A stretch of DNA of 64,000 nucleotides. Origin: Rhizobium laguerreae. Lineage in GTDB: Bacteria > Pseudomonadota > Alphaproteobacteria > Rhizobiales > Rhizobiaceae. Location of the stretch: assembly GCF_002008165.1 (NCBI RefSeq), contig NZ_MRDM01000002.1, positions 310,001 through 374,000 of the forward strand, written 5' to 3'. Below, in pieces: positions 1 through 7,892 of this stretch (its first letter is position 1; each line of letters opens with the position of its first letter). Below the pieces are notes generated by a model that made no database searches, was not told where the DNA came from, and worked only from the letters and a program-made list of their open reading frames with translations. Position numbers and translations under genes: made by a program.

Positions 1-204
1 TCATTGGCGCACACGCTGCCGAAATCGGCCTGCGACAGCGCGGTCGCCGTGCCGGATTGTATTTGCGCAGATAGCAGTCACGTCCGGCGACAATCCGTCC
101 TGCGTCGTTCTCCGGACTTGGCGCGCGACATTTTTCGTGACAGCGGCAGTGTGCAACAATATACGGTCAATCTCATCAGGAATCAGACCGACACGGATCA
201 CGAC
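1..204. other. Upstream region of the MocR gene, no supported gene
   Basis: I see no convincing gene here. The forward frame of the MocR gene stays open back to base 4, but the protein family begins at the residues encoded from 205. A minus-strand ATG lies at bases 2-4, so a divergent gene may start at the left edge; it has no visible ribosome binding site and nearly all of it would be outside the window. Confidence 0.4.
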
Positions 205-1608
205 ATGAAAGACTGGCATCCCGATCTCAGCCGCAGCAGCGGTCCGCGTTATATGGCGATCGCCGATGTGATCGAAATGGATCTGCGCAGCGGGCATCTG
301 GTGGTTGGGGACCGGCTGCCGCCGCAACGTGAACTCGCCAAGCGGCTGAATGTCGATTTCACGACGGTGGCGAGAGGTTATGTCGAGGCGCAGAAGCGCG
401 GGCTTGTCGATTCGCATGTCGGTCGAGGCACCTTCGTCACCGGTGGCGCGGACAAGGAGCGCCAGGGATTCGCGCCCGACGCCGCGCCCGATCCCCGCCG
501 CGCCTCCATCGTCGATTTCTCGATGAACATGCCGCCGGAAACGGACGACCCGGAGCTGATCGCCCGCATGCGCGAGGGCATGTCGGCGGTGACGGCGAAC
601 CTCATTCCGCTTCTGCGCTACCAGGGCTTCGGCGGCTCCAGCATGGACAAGGAGGCTGCCGCCTCCTGGCTCAGCCGTCGCGGGCTGGTGCCCTCGCAGG
701 AACGCATCTTCGTCACACCCGGCGCCCATCCGGCCCTGCTGGCGATCTTCGGCCTGCTGGCAAAGCCGGGCGAAACCGTGCTTTCGGAAATCATCACTTA
801 TCCCGGCATGCGCTCGATCGCCGCCCAGCTGCGGCTCAATCTGGCCGGCCTGCCGATGGACGAGGACGGTATCCTGCCGGACGCCTTTGCCGAGGCCTGC
901 GAGAGATTGAAGCCGAAGGCGCTCTATCTCAATCCGACGCTGCAGAACCCGACGACGCTGACCATTCCGGCCAGGCGCCGCGAGGAGATCTGCGCCGTTG
1001 CCCGCAAATATCACGTGCCGATCGTCGAGGACGATGCCTATGGCTTCATTCCGCAGCATGGCCCGGCGCCGCTCGCCGCAACAGCGCCCGATCTGACCTG
1101 GCATATCGGTGGACTGGCGAAATGCATCGGCGCGGGTCTGCGACTTGCCTATGTCGTAGCGCCTGATAGCAAGGCCGTGTGGCCCTTCGTCAGCGCCATG
1201 CGCGCCAACAATGTCATGGCCTCGCCACTGACCGTGGCGCTCGCCACCCGCTGGATCGAGGACGGCACCGCCGATACGATCCTGCGTTTCATCCGTGCCG
1301 AGGCCGCCGCCCGCCAGCAAATGGTCGCCGCCATTCTGCCGGCCGGCAGCTACCGCGCCGATCCGATCAGTTTCAACATCTGGCTGCCGCTCTCCAACGG
1401 CTGGACCCGCTCCACCTTCGGCAGCCATACTCGCTCTTCCGGCATCGGCGTCGTCGCAAGCGATGCCTTCACGGTCGAGGGCACGGCACCCGAGGCCGTG
1501 CGTGTCTGCCTTGGCGGACCGATCACCCGGGAGAAACTGCAGGGCGCACTGGAATTCATGGCCCATGCGCTGGAAGGCCCGCCGGAAATGGCGGCGTCGT
1601 TCTTCTGA
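205..1608 (+). CDS. MocR-type (GntR/aminotransferase) transcriptional regulator
   Basis: A 467-residue protein combining a GntR-type winged helix (about residues 11-80, including LPPQRELAKRLNVDFTTVAR) with a fold-type I aminotransferase domain (about 105-460). The lysine expected to hold pyridoxal phosphate is K306 in GGLAKCIGAGLRLAYV, and the aspartate and tyrosine that face the cofactor ring fit D277 and Y279 in VEDDAYG. MocR regulators use the aminotransferase-like part as a sensor, classically for PLP, GABA or related amines, and act in the cytoplasm. I chose the ATG at 205 because family similarity begins there (MKDWHPDLS); the open frame extends upstream without family residues. The target is not evident, since the divergent neighbour lies outside the window. 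Confidence 0.85.
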   Translation: MKDWHPDLSRSSGPRYMAIADVIEMDLRSGHLVVGDRLPPQRELAKRLNVDFTTVARGYVEAQKRGLVDSHVGRGTFVTGGADKERQGFAPDAAPDPRRASIVDFSMNMPPETDDPELIARMREGMSAVTANLIPLLRYQGFGGSSMDKEAAASWLSRRGLVPSQERIFVTPGAHPALLAIFGLLAKPGETVLSEIITYPGMRSIAAQLRLNLAGLPMDEDGILPDAFAEACERLKPKALYLNPTLQNPTTLTIPARRREEICAVARKYHVPIVEDDAYGFIPQHGPAPLAATAPDLTWHIGGLAKCIGAGLRLAYVVAPDSKAVWPFVSAMRANNVMASPLTVALATRWIEDGTADTILRFIRAEAAARQQMVAAILPAGSYRADPISFNIWLPLSNGWTRSTFGSHTRSSGIGVVASDAFTVEGTAPEAVRVCLGGPITREKLQGALEFMAHALEGPPEMAASFF

Positions 1609-1821
1609 CGCGGAACCCAGCTCCGGGCTGATCAGACACGGACGAAAGCCGGAGGCGGTCGAGATCAGATCGGTCGTGCCCAGATCTATCCGGGCATGGG
1701 CGAAGCGTAACCGTCACGTTCACGTCTGATCCGCCCTGGCTGCGCCCCCAAATGCTGCTTGAAAATCTGCAGTCAGCTTGCTGCCGGCATGCGCTGGGGA
1801 GCTCTGCGGCATTCTGGCGAA

Positions 1822-1851
1822 TTGACTGGTAATTTCCCTATAATGTAATTA
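1822..1851 (+). promoter_or_regulatory. Possible sigma-70 promoter of the DUF983 gene
   Basis: Within the 309-base gap 1609-1917, the only clear signal is an AT-rich stretch with TTGACT at 1822-1827 and TAATTA at 1846-1851, 18 bases apart. It would start transcription near 1858, about 60 bases before the DUF983 ATG. The rest of the gap shows nothing I can name. Confidence 0.35.
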
Positions 1852-1917
1852 TATTGCATGCAGTCATTGCAGCTATTGATCGTATCAATATTTGCGGAGC
1901 AAGAAAGCGAGATCGTC

Positions 1918-2286
1918 ATGGACACGGAATATCCCCCACTTCCTCCGATGCAGACCGGCATCAAGGGACGCTGCCCGCGCTGCGGCCAGGGCCATATGTT
2001 CAAGGGCTTCCTGACGTTGCAGCCGGAATGCGAGGTCTGCGGTCTGGATTATTCCTTCGCCGATCCGGCCGACGGTCCGGCCTTCTTCGTCATCTGCTTC
2101 GCCTGCATCCCGAGCGTGCTGCTCGGCGTCTGGCTGGAGGTGGCCTTTTCGGCGCCGATCTGGGTGCAGCTTCTGGTCACCGGTCCCTTCATGCTCGCCA
2201 CCTGCATTCCGCCGCTGCGGCCGCTGAAGGGCTGGCTGGTGGCCAGCCAGTATTTCTACAAGGCGGAAGAGGGTAAGCTTGCCTAA
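1918..2286 (+). CDS. DUF983 family membrane protein
   Basis: A 122-residue protein of the DUF983 family, common in alphaproteobacteria and of unknown function. The N-terminal part carries two zinc-ribbon-like cysteine pairs, CPRC near residue 20 and CEVC near 40, followed by two hydrophobic segments (about 55-75 and 80-100). The start at 1918 (MDTEYPPLPP) was preferred over an in-frame ATG at 1858 because the family begins with the proline-rich lead and the cysteine pairs. The stop codon TAA lies inside the terminal repeat of the mosaic element at 2282-2390, so the last residues may have been shaped by that element. The gene stands alone, convergent with the LysR gene. Confidence 0.8.
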   Translation: MDTEYPPLPPMQTGIKGRCPRCGQGHMFKGFLTLQPECEVCGLDYSFADPADGPAFFVICFACIPSVLLGVWLEVAFSAPIWVQLLVTGPFMLATCIPPLRPLKGWLVASQYFYKAEEGKLA

Positions 2287-2390
2287 AGCATGTCGCGCAA
2301 AACTGTGCAGCGGTTTTGCGCAAACGACATGCGTAAAAACAAAGACCTAAAGCGCGAGGGCGAATCTGAAAGATCGCCACGCGCTTTAGG
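2282..2390. repeat. Rhizobial intergenic palindromic element, family 1 copy A
   Basis: Bounded by a perfect 8-base inverted repeat, CCTAAAGC at 2282-2289 and GCTTTAGG at 2383-2390. Inside are two hairpins: one built on CATGTCG/CGACATG around the core GCAAAACTGTGCAGCGG, and one with an 11-base perfect stem CCTAAAGCGCG/CGCGCTTTAGG (2346-2356 and 2380-2390). The core matches the element at 35748-35838. The TAA inside the terminal repeat is the stop codon of both convergent flanking genes. Confidence 0.8.
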
Positions 2391-3285
2391 ACTTGTTTAG
2401 CGTCGCGCGCAGGCGCGGCGTCGCGAAATCGAGCAGCGCCTGCAGTTTCAGGGGCACCAGTCCCTGCGCGGGATAGACGAGATGCACCGGGGCCGGCGGC
2501 GGTTCGAAATCTTGGAGCAGCGGCACCAGCAACCCGGCCATCTCGGCGCGTGCGGCCTGGTAGGAAAGCACCCGGGTGATGCCGAGGCCGGCGACGGCCG
2601 CATCGACCGCGGCCTCGGCTGTGTTGACCGCGAGCCGCGAGCGGATCGGCACGGCGAGATCATGTTTCCCCTCGATGAATGTCCAACTCAGCATCGAGGC
2701 CATACCCTCGAAGGTGACGCAGTCATGCCCGGCAAGATCGCCTGGATGCCGGGGCAGGGCGTGCCGCGTCAGATAATCCGGGCTGGCATAGACCGTACGG
2801 CGGATCGCGCCGAGCCTTGTGGCGATCAGGTTGCTGTCCGGCAGGTTGCCGATCCTCAGCGCCACGTCGATGTGATCCTCGATGAGGTTCGACAGCCGGT
2901 CGCCAAGCATCAGCCGCAGATTGATATCGGGATAGGCTTTCAGGAAATCCACCACGACGGGCAGGACATGCAGCCGACCGAAGACGATCGGTGCGGTCAT
3001 CGTCAACTCGCCCTTCGGGGCGCTGTATTCACCGGCTGCCGTCCGTTCCGCCTCTTCCACCCGATCGAGAATCTCCCGCGCCGCCTCGACGTAGGAGCGG
3101 CCGGCTTCCGTCAGCGTGATCTTCCGGTTGCTCCGTTGCAGCAGCTGAGCGTTGAGATGTGCTTCCAGTTCCGAAACCTTGCGGCTGACGGTTGCGAGCG
3201 GCGATCGCAGATGCCGTGAGGCGGCCGACAGGCTGCCCTGTTCGACAACGGCAAGAAGCACGGTCATGGCGTCGAGGCGGTCCAT
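2386..3285 (-). CDS. LysR family transcriptional regulator
   Basis: A 299-residue LysR-type regulator. The first 60 residues form the winged helix (MDRLDAMTVLLAVVEQGSLS, then HLRSPLATVSRKVSELEAHL), and the remainder is the two-lobe periplasmic-binding-like effector domain, including TMTAPIVFGRLHVLPVV at its start. It belongs to the large subgroup annotated as CrgA/DmlR-like, which often controls an adjacent enzyme. It is divergent from the glutathione transferase at 3429, with 143 bases between the start codons containing nested inverted repeats, so it most likely regulates that gene and itself. Its TAA stop lies in the terminal repeat of the palindromic element at 2282-2390. Confidence 0.9.
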   Translation of the reverse strand: MDRLDAMTVLLAVVEQGSLSAASRHLRSPLATVSRKVSELEAHLNAQLLQRSNRKITLTEAGRSYVEAAREILDRVEEAERTAAGEYSAPKGELTMTAPIVFGRLHVLPVVVDFLKAYPDINLRLMLGDRLSNLIEDHIDVALRIGNLPDSNLIATRLGAIRRTVYASPDYLTRHALPRHPGDLAGHDCVTFEGMASMLSWTFIEGKHDLAVPIRSRLAVNTAEAAVDAAVAGLGITRVLSYQAARAEMAGLLVPLLQDFEPPPAPVHLVYPAQGLVPLKLQALLDFATPRLRATLNKS

Positions 3286-3310
3286 TCTATCCTTCCATGA
3301 ATTGGTAGCA

Positions 3311-3355
3311 TGCCTTCCAGATTAGCATTCTACTGCAGTCATATGGAAGGCAGTA
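3311..3355. promoter_or_regulatory. Candidate LysR operator between divergent genes
   Basis: TGCCTTCCA (3311-3319) and TGGAAGGCA (3344-3352) form a perfect 9-base inverted repeat, centre to centre 33 bases, about three helical turns. Nested with it is TACTGC (3331-3336) with GCAGTA (3350-3355). LysR proteins bind dyads of this kind in divergent promoters; assignment to this LysR is inference. Confidence 0.5.
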
Positions 3356-3428
3356 AATTACACCGCAGATGGTTCGAAGCGGCCATCGCCAACCGCGTCC
3401 CGTCGATTCGAAGACCAGAGGAACCATC

Positions 3429-4040
3429 ATGAAACTCTATCACCACCCGCTTTCCGGCCATGCCCACCGGGCTCACCTGTTCCTGTCGCTGCTTGGCGTA
3501 CCCTATGAACTGGTCGAGGTCGACCTGGCGGCTGGCGCTCACAAGGCGCCGGACTTTCTGAAGCTCAATCCCTTTGGCCAGGTGCCGGTGCTCGACGACA
3601 ATGGCACGGTCATTGCCGATTCCTCCGCCATCCTCGTCTATCTCGCGCGCAAATACGGCCGCACCGACTGGCTGCCGGAAGAGGCGGTGGCCGCGGCGCG
3701 GATACAGAAATGGCTTTCGGTCGCAGCGGGCGAGATCGCCTATGGGCCTTGTGCTGCGCGCCTGGTCACCGTCTTCGGCGCCGATTTCCGCACCGACGAG
3801 GTGATCGCCCGGGCGCACCGCATTCTGGCGCTGATCGAGGCAGAACTGGACAACCGCAGCTTCCTGCTCGGCGACAATCCTGTGATCGCCGACGTGGCAC
3901 TCTACAGCTACATCGCCAATGCGCCGGAGGGCAATGTCGATATCTCGGCCTATCCAAGCGTTCGTGCCTGGCTTGCGCGCATCGAGGCGCTGCCGGGTTT
4001 CGTCGGCTTTCGCAAGACCAAGATCGGCCTTGCCGCGTGA
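3429..4040 (+). CDS. Glutathione S-transferase family protein
   Basis: A 203-residue cytosolic glutathione transferase. The N-terminal thioredoxin-like domain (about 1-78) starts [15 protein letters not shown] and contains the cis-proline segment [11 protein letters not shown] and the glutathione-contacting [13 protein letters not shown]. The helical C-terminal domain ends near residue 200 with the N-capping-like motif [12 protein letters not shown]. The family conjugates or reduces electrophiles using glutathione. It is divergent from the LysR gene and followed after 62 bases by a PNPOx-like flavoprotein on the same strand, an arrangement suggesting a small LysR-controlled detoxification operon. 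The start at 3429 was chosen because family similarity begins exactly at MKLYHH. Confidence 0.88.
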   Translation: MKLYHHPLSGHAHRAHLFLSLLGVPYELVEVDLAAGAHKAPDFLKLNPFGQVPVLDDNGTVIADSSAILVYLARKYGRTDWLPEEAVAAARIQKWLSVAAGEIAYGPCAARLVTVFGADFRTDEVIARAHRILALIEAELDNRSFLLGDNPVIADVALYSYIANAPEGNVDISAYPSVRAWLARIEALPGFVGFRKTKIGLAA

Positions 4041-4102
4041 GAAACCACCGGGGCAGGGACGCTGCCCCGGTTCCCCCAAATGCTGCCCTGAAGGAGGCCG
4101 TG

Positions 4103-5035
4103 ATGCTGGAACAGACAAGACAGGACGCCACATCGCCCTGGCATAAGGGTGAACTCGCCATGCAGCGCAGCGTCGGTGTCGCCGAACGCATGGACGGGCC
4201 GGGCCGTAATTTCGTCCGCAAGGCCATGCCGGAGCAGCATCGCGCCTTCTTTCCGATGCTGCCTTTCGTCGTGCTCGGCGCCGTCGATGCGAAGGGCGAT
4301 GTCTGGGCAACGGTCAGGGCCGAGCGCCCGGGTTTCATGGTCTCACCGGAGCCGGAGATTCTCGATGTCCGCCTGCCGCGCGACGCGGCCGATCCTGCCG
4401 ATGCCGGCATGGAGGATGGCGACGCAATCGGAATGCTCGGCATCCAGCTCGAGACGCGGCGGCGCAACCGGCTGAACGGCGTGATCCGCAGGACGGATCC
4501 TGGAGCTTTCCAGGTGCACGTCGGCCAGAGCTTCGGCAATTGCCCGCAATATATCCAGCTTCGCTCTTCCGCCTTCGTCCGCGATCCCGATGTGCCCACA
4601 GCGATGCCGCCGCTACACTCTGGCCAACTCGACGATCGGGCGCTAGGGATGATTGAGGGTGCGGATACCTTCTTTGTCGCCTCCTATGTCGACCGGGAGA
4701 ACGGCGAGCGGCAGGTGGACGTGTCCCATCGCGGCGGCAATGCCGGCTTCGTGCGTGTCGGCGCCGACGGCGTGCTGACCGTTCCAGACTTTCCCGGCAA
4801 TCGGTTTTTCAACACGCTGGGCAATTTCCTCGTCAATCCGAAGGCGGGGCTGGTCTTCATCGATTTCGAAAGCGGCGACATGCTGCAGATGACCGGAAAG
4901 ATCGAGGTGCTGCTGGATTCGCCCGAGGTCGCCAGCTTTCAACGGGCGGAACGGCTGTGGCGTTTCACGCCGGAAGAGATCGTGCTTCGCCCGGATGCCC
5001 TGCCGCTGCGGTGGAGCCGGCCTCCCGGCCTTTGA
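4103..5035 (+). CDS. Pyridoxamine 5-phosphate oxidase-like flavin-binding protein
   Basis: A 310-residue protein with the split-barrel fold of the PNPOx-like family. [12 protein letters not shown] near the middle resembles the FMN-phosphate-binding arginine/asparagine stretch of the family, and a second barrel-like half ([20 protein letters not shown], then [17 protein letters not shown]) follows. In other bacteria this two-part module can be fused to a ferredoxin reductase; here it stands alone. The substrate is unknown. AAGGAGG at 4091-4097 lies 5 bases before the ATG at 4103 and fixes the start. It sits 62 bases after the glutathione transferase, so the two are probably cotranscribed. Confidence 0.8.
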   Translation: MLEQTRQDATSPWHKGELAMQRSVGVAERMDGPGRNFVRKAMPEQHRAFFPMLPFVVLGAVDAKGDVWATVRAERPGFMVSPEPEILDVRLPRDAADPADAGMEDGDAIGMLGIQLETRRRNRLNGVIRRTDPGAFQVHVGQSFGNCPQYIQLRSSAFVRDPDVPTAMPPLHSGQLDDRALGMIEGADTFFVASYVDRENGERQVDVSHRGGNAGFVRVGADGVLTVPDFPGNRFFNTLGNFLVNPKAGLVFIDFESGDMLQMTGKIEVLLDSPEVASFQRAERLWRFTPEEIVLRPDALPLRWSRPPGL

Positions 5036-5062
5036 GAAATGCCGCCTCGAAGCGGCTTGTCA

Positions 5063-5088
5063 ATCATTGTACCGATCGGTACAATGAT
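5063..5088. promoter_or_regulatory. Perfect 26-bp palindrome, probable TetR operator
   Basis: The half-site ATCATTGTACCGA is followed immediately by its exact reverse complement, with no spacer, at 5063-5088. It lies 33 bases before the DUF1348 start codon and upstream of the TetR gene two positions downstream. Perfect dyads of this size are typical TetR-family operators; the pairing with this TetR is inference. Confidence 0.75.
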
Positions 5089-5121
5089 AACTGCTCAGTA
5101 CAGGAGCGCCCCGGAGAACCC

Positions 5122-5583
5122 ATGTCCAGCCTCGTCCCGCCTTTCACCCTTGAGACCGCCACCCAGAAAGTCCGTCTTGCCGAGGACGGCTGGAACAGCC
5201 GTGATCCCGAGCGCGTCTCGCTCGTCTATACGCCGGACAGCCGCTGGCGGAACCGCGCCGAATTCATCACCGGCCGTGCCGAGATCGTCGCCTTCCTCAC
5301 CCGCAAATGGGCAAAGGAGCTGGATTACCGGCTGATCAAAGAGATCTGGGCCTTCACCGATCATCGCATCGCCGTGCGCTTCGCCTATGAATGGCACGAT
5401 GACAGCGGCAACTGGTTCCGCTCCTATGGCAACGAGAACTGGGAATTCGACGTCGCCGGTTTGATGCAGCGCCGCTTCGCTTGCATCAACGACCTGCCGA
5501 TCCGGGAATCGGAGCGCAAGTACCATTGGCCGCTCGGCCGGCGGCCGGACGAGCATCCCGGCCTGACCGAGCTCGGTCTCTGA
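5122..5583 (+). CDS. DUF1348 / NTF2-like (SnoaL-type) protein
   Basis: A 153-residue protein of the DUF1348 family, which has the cone-shaped NTF2/SnoaL fold. Recognisable pieces are [20 protein letters not shown] near residue 20, [20 protein letters not shown], and the aromatic-rich C-terminal half with [20 protein letters not shown] and [18 protein letters not shown]. The biochemical role of the family is not established; related folds hydrolyse or isomerise small organic molecules. The ATG at 5122 follows GGAG at 5113-5116. The gene is preceded by the 26-bp palindrome and followed after 16 bases by a TetR gene, so it is probably repressed by that regulator. Confidence 0.82.
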   Translation: MSSLVPPFTLETATQKVRLAEDGWNSRDPERVSLVYTPDSRWRNRAEFITGRAEIVAFLTRKWAKELDYRLIKEIWAFTDHRIAVRFAYEWHDDSGNWFRSYGNENWEFDVAGLMQRRFACINDLPIRESERKYHWPLGRRPDEHPGLTELGL

Positions 5584-5599
5584 TCAAGGAAGTTCGCGG

Positions 5600-6160
5600 G
5601 TGAAAACTGTCTACGAACGTGCCGACATCGTGCCGCTGCTCGCCGAAATCTTCCGCGAGCTCGGCTATGAGGGCACGTCGCTCAGCCGCATCACCGAACG
5701 CACCGGCATCGGCAAGGGCAGCCTTTACCACTTCTTTCCCGGCGGCAAGCAGGAGATGGCGGGCGCGGTACTCGCCGATGTCGATGGCTGGTTCGAACAT
5801 GCGATCTATCAGCCGCTGAGAAAGGACGACGCCGATCAGGCGATTGCGGCGATGTGGACGAATGTGAACGACTACTTCTGCTCCGGCCGTCGCATCTGCC
5901 TCGTCGGTGCCTTCGCGCTTGACGAGACCCGCGAACGGTTTTCGGCAGAGATCGGCGATTATTTCATCCGCTGGATCGACGCCTTGCGGTCAGCGCTGAT
6001 GCGGGCAGGCTGCCCTGAGGGGGAGGCGCAAACGCTCGCCGAGGAGGGCGTCGCGGGTATTCAGGGCGCGCTGGTGCTATCGCGTGCGCTGGACGACAGG
6101 ATGGTTTTCACCCGGGCCTTGGACACGCTGGCGAAACGGCTTGATGCTGTTATGCGATGA
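5600..6160 (+). CDS. TetR/AcrR family transcriptional regulator
   Basis: A 186-residue TetR-type repressor starting with GTG at 5600, nine bases after AAGGA. The N-terminal DNA-binding domain (about 5-50) contains SLSRITERTGIGKGSLYHFF, the classical helix-turn-helix with its YHFF signature; the rest is an all-helical ligand pocket and dimerisation domain resembling the LmrA/YxaF-type C terminus. It is translated just after the DUF1348 gene and lies downstream of the perfect palindrome at 5063-5088, so an autoregulated two-gene unit is likely. The ligand is unknown. Confidence 0.88.
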   Translation: MKTVYERADIVPLLAEIFRELGYEGTSLSRITERTGIGKGSLYHFFPGGKQEMAGAVLADVDGWFEHAIYQPLRKDDADQAIAAMWTNVNDYFCSGRRICLVGAFALDETRERFSAEIGDYFIRWIDALRSALMRAGCPEGEAQTLAEEGVAGIQGALVLSRALDDRMVFTRALDTLAKRLDAVMR

Positions 6161-6210
6161 GGGGGTGGTGATGTGATGAGGGGGCAAACCGCTGGGACGT
6201 TTATTGTAAC

Positions 6211-6248
6211 TATGAAAAAATTCACCCGGCCACGAGTGACTGGCCGGG
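6211..6248 (-). terminator. Rho-independent terminator of the small gene at 6307-6438
   Basis: CCCGGCCA (6225-6232) and TGGCCGGG (6241-6248) form an 8-base GC stem with an 8-base loop. Read on the minus strand it is followed by TGAATTTTTTC, a proper U-rich tail. It lies about 60 bases beyond the stop codon of the small minus-strand gene. Confidence 0.75.
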
Positions 6249-6306
6249 GCATTGATCGGGCGCTGCGCGGCGCTCGAGCTTACATCGGTAGCGTTTTGCG
6301 TCTATT

Positions 6307-6438
6307 TCAGCGTTGTTGTTGAGGCTGCTGGGCCGGGCGCGTATTTTCCCGTTCAGGGCGAACCTGGCGCCATTCGTTTTCCATCTGGTCGACGACATGC
6401 TGGGGAATGGTGGTTTGGCTATTGGCGGGCGTCTGCAT
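6307..6438 (-). CDS. Small hypothetical protein (43 aa)
   Basis: A 43-residue reading frame on the minus strand beginning MQTPANSQTTIPQHVVDQ and ending in a glutamine-rich tail, RPAQQPQQQR. I do not recognise the family and cannot assign a function. Support for a real gene comes from the strong ribosome binding site AGAGGAG about 7 bases before the ATG and from a rho-independent terminator just downstream (6211-6248), which fits a monocistronic transcript. The product is small, charged and has no membrane segment or signal peptide. The upstream in-frame ATG at 6498 lacks these signals. Confidence 0.55.
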   Translation of the reverse strand: MQTPANSQTTIPQHVVDQMENEWRQVRPERENTRPAQQPQQQR

Positions 6439-6594
6439 CGGAAGTCTCCTCTGTTCGTGGTAAGGCTTCGGGGCAAGAAGATGCATTGCATAAGACAAAA
6501 GGCGTGTAAATCAGTGGCTTAAACACTTTAAACGATTAGATCGAATTTAATCGATTAAGAGGGTTTTAACGATGATATTCGAGGGAAGCGCGGA

Positions 6595-7299
6595 ATGGTT
6601 GTCCACATGGACCGGGCATTCTTTTTCGATGTTGTGCGGCACGGACTCTTCAAGGGAGATCTGACGCAGCCTCAGGTAGTGGGTATCACGGCGATCCTCG
6701 ACGCCTGGGAAGAACGGTTTGCCGATGCCGACCGGCGGTGGCTCGCCTATGTCCTCGCAACCGCTTACCACGAGACCGCTTATACGATGCAGCCGGTGCG
6801 CGAGACGCTGGCGCAAAGCGATATGCGCGCGGTCGAGATCCTCGAGACGGCCTTTGCCGCAGGCCGGCTCTCCTGGGTGAAGACGCCCTACTGGCGGCCG
6901 GACGAGGATGGTCGCAGCTGGCTCGGACGCGGCCTGGTGCAGCTCACCCACAAGCGGAACTACGAGGCGATGAGTGTGCTGACGGGGATCGATCTCGTTG
7001 CCGATCCCGACCGGGCGATGGAGATGGATGCGGCAGTGACGATCCTGATCGAGGGCATGCTGCAGGGCAGCTTTACCGGCCACAGGCTCGCCGATCACCT
7101 GAACGCGACGACCGCGGACTGGGTGAATGCGCGCCGCATCGTCAATGGCACAGACCGGGCGGAAAAGCTCGCCGCCTATGCCATGGTCTTCGATGCGGCG
7201 ATACGTCCCGATGCGGCCCGTGGCATGCTCGCGCGGTTGAAGGCCTGGGGCGCGCATGTTATCGCCCGGCTGACAGCTGGAGTGCGGCGCGTCCGATAG
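6595..7299 (+). CDS. Glycoside hydrolase family 19 (lysozyme/chitinase-like) protein
   Basis: A 234-residue enzyme of the GH19 chitinase/endolysin type. ATAYHETAYTMQPVRE (about residues 55-70) carries the HET triad in which E60 fits the catalytic acid, and GRGLVQLTHKRNY (111-123) is the family signature before the second half of the cleft. GH19 members of this short form cleave peptidoglycan or chitin and are often found in phage lysis modules, but no holin or phage gene lies nearby, so domestication or a cell-wall role is possible. No signal peptide is visible. The start is ATG 6595 after a GAGGGAAG ribosome site, with ATG 6607 as an alternative. The last codons (GVRRVR) and the stop lie inside a mosaic repeat at 7278-7319. 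Confidence 0.82.
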   Translation: MVVHMDRAFFFDVVRHGLFKGDLTQPQVVGITAILDAWEERFADADRRWLAYVLATAYHETAYTMQPVRETLAQSDMRAVEILETAFAAGRLSWVKTPYWRPDEDGRSWLGRGLVQLTHKRNYEAMSVLTGIDLVADPDRAMEMDAAVTILIEGMLQGSFTGHRLADHLNATTADWVNARRIVNGTDRAEKLAAYAMVFDAAIRPDAARGMLARLKAWGAHVIARLTAGVRRVR

Positions 7300-7319
7300 G
7301 ATGCGCCAAGGTCGCTCCA
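7278..7319. repeat. Rhizobial intergenic mosaic element, family 2 copy A
   Basis: A 42-base element with near-complementary ends (TGGAGTG and CGCTCCA) around the nested dyad GCGTCCGATAGGATGCGC. It matches the first 42 bases of the element at 12413 at about 32 positions by eye. Its first 22 bases form the 3-prime end of the GH19 coding region. Confidence 0.65.
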
Positions 7320-7350
7320 TCATTTTGATAAATCTGACAGGAGCTTCCGC

Positions 7351-7656
7351 GTGATCCGTCATATCGTATTCTTCACCGTGCAGGAGGAACATCTGCAGGA
7401 GGTGAGGGCCGGGCTTTCTATACTGACCGGCATTCCGCATGCGCGGCTGCTTGAAATCGGCACCAATGTGAAGACCGATCAGTTGGGCACCGAGATCGAT
7501 CTCGTGGTCTATGGCGAATTCGACGACGAGGCGGCCCTTGCCGCCTACAAGGCGCATCCCGATTATCAGCTCTCGATCGATCGCGTGCGGCCGCTCCGCG
7601 AAAAGCGCATCGCCGCCGATTACGACAGCCGCACGGCGGTGACGCGGCCGCTCTGA
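7351..7656 (+). CDS. Dabb (stress-responsive A/B barrel) family protein
   Basis: A 101-residue protein that opens MIRHIVFFTVQEEHLQEV, the typical first strand and helix of the Dabb ferredoxin-like dimeric barrel, and continues with the conserved DLVVYGEFDDEAALAAYKAH segment (about residues 50-70) in which the histidine of AHPDY is usual for the family. Members range from plant stress proteins to small aromatic-polyketide cyclases; the function here is unknown. GTG at 7351 is the start, 7 bases after AGGAG. It stands alone, convergent with the MFS gene, with a 236-base gap in which I see nothing. Confidence 0.85.
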   Translation: MIRHIVFFTVQEEHLQEVRAGLSILTGIPHARLLEIGTNVKTDQLGTEIDLVVYGEFDDEAALAAYKAHPDYQLSIDRVRPLREKRIAADYDSRTAVTRPL

Positions 7657-7892
7657 CTTGCGGAAGCGTTGGGCCACGCTGTATTCCATTGAAATTTCAA
7701 ATGGATGAATGATTGTCCGGATTCGGATCGCTCTGAAGCTGGCTCAACTTCCGAACCACCGGACTCAACTTTCGAAAAAGCGGCGGCAAGCGATTCTAAA
7801 GATTCGCCAAACCGGCTGTTGGTTCATGGTCAGATTGCCCCAGCGGTTGCGGCGTGGACGGAGAGCCGCTCTCGTCCAGGCGTGGATGATAA

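Noticed and set aside
1..1566. Minus-strand open frame opposite the MocR gene
   Set aside because: Composition is that of an antisense shadow; MocR motifs are clear on the plus strand.
6595..7656. Prophage remnant around the GH19 gene
   Set aside because: No integrase, attachment-site repeat, holin or structural gene is present and base composition does not change.
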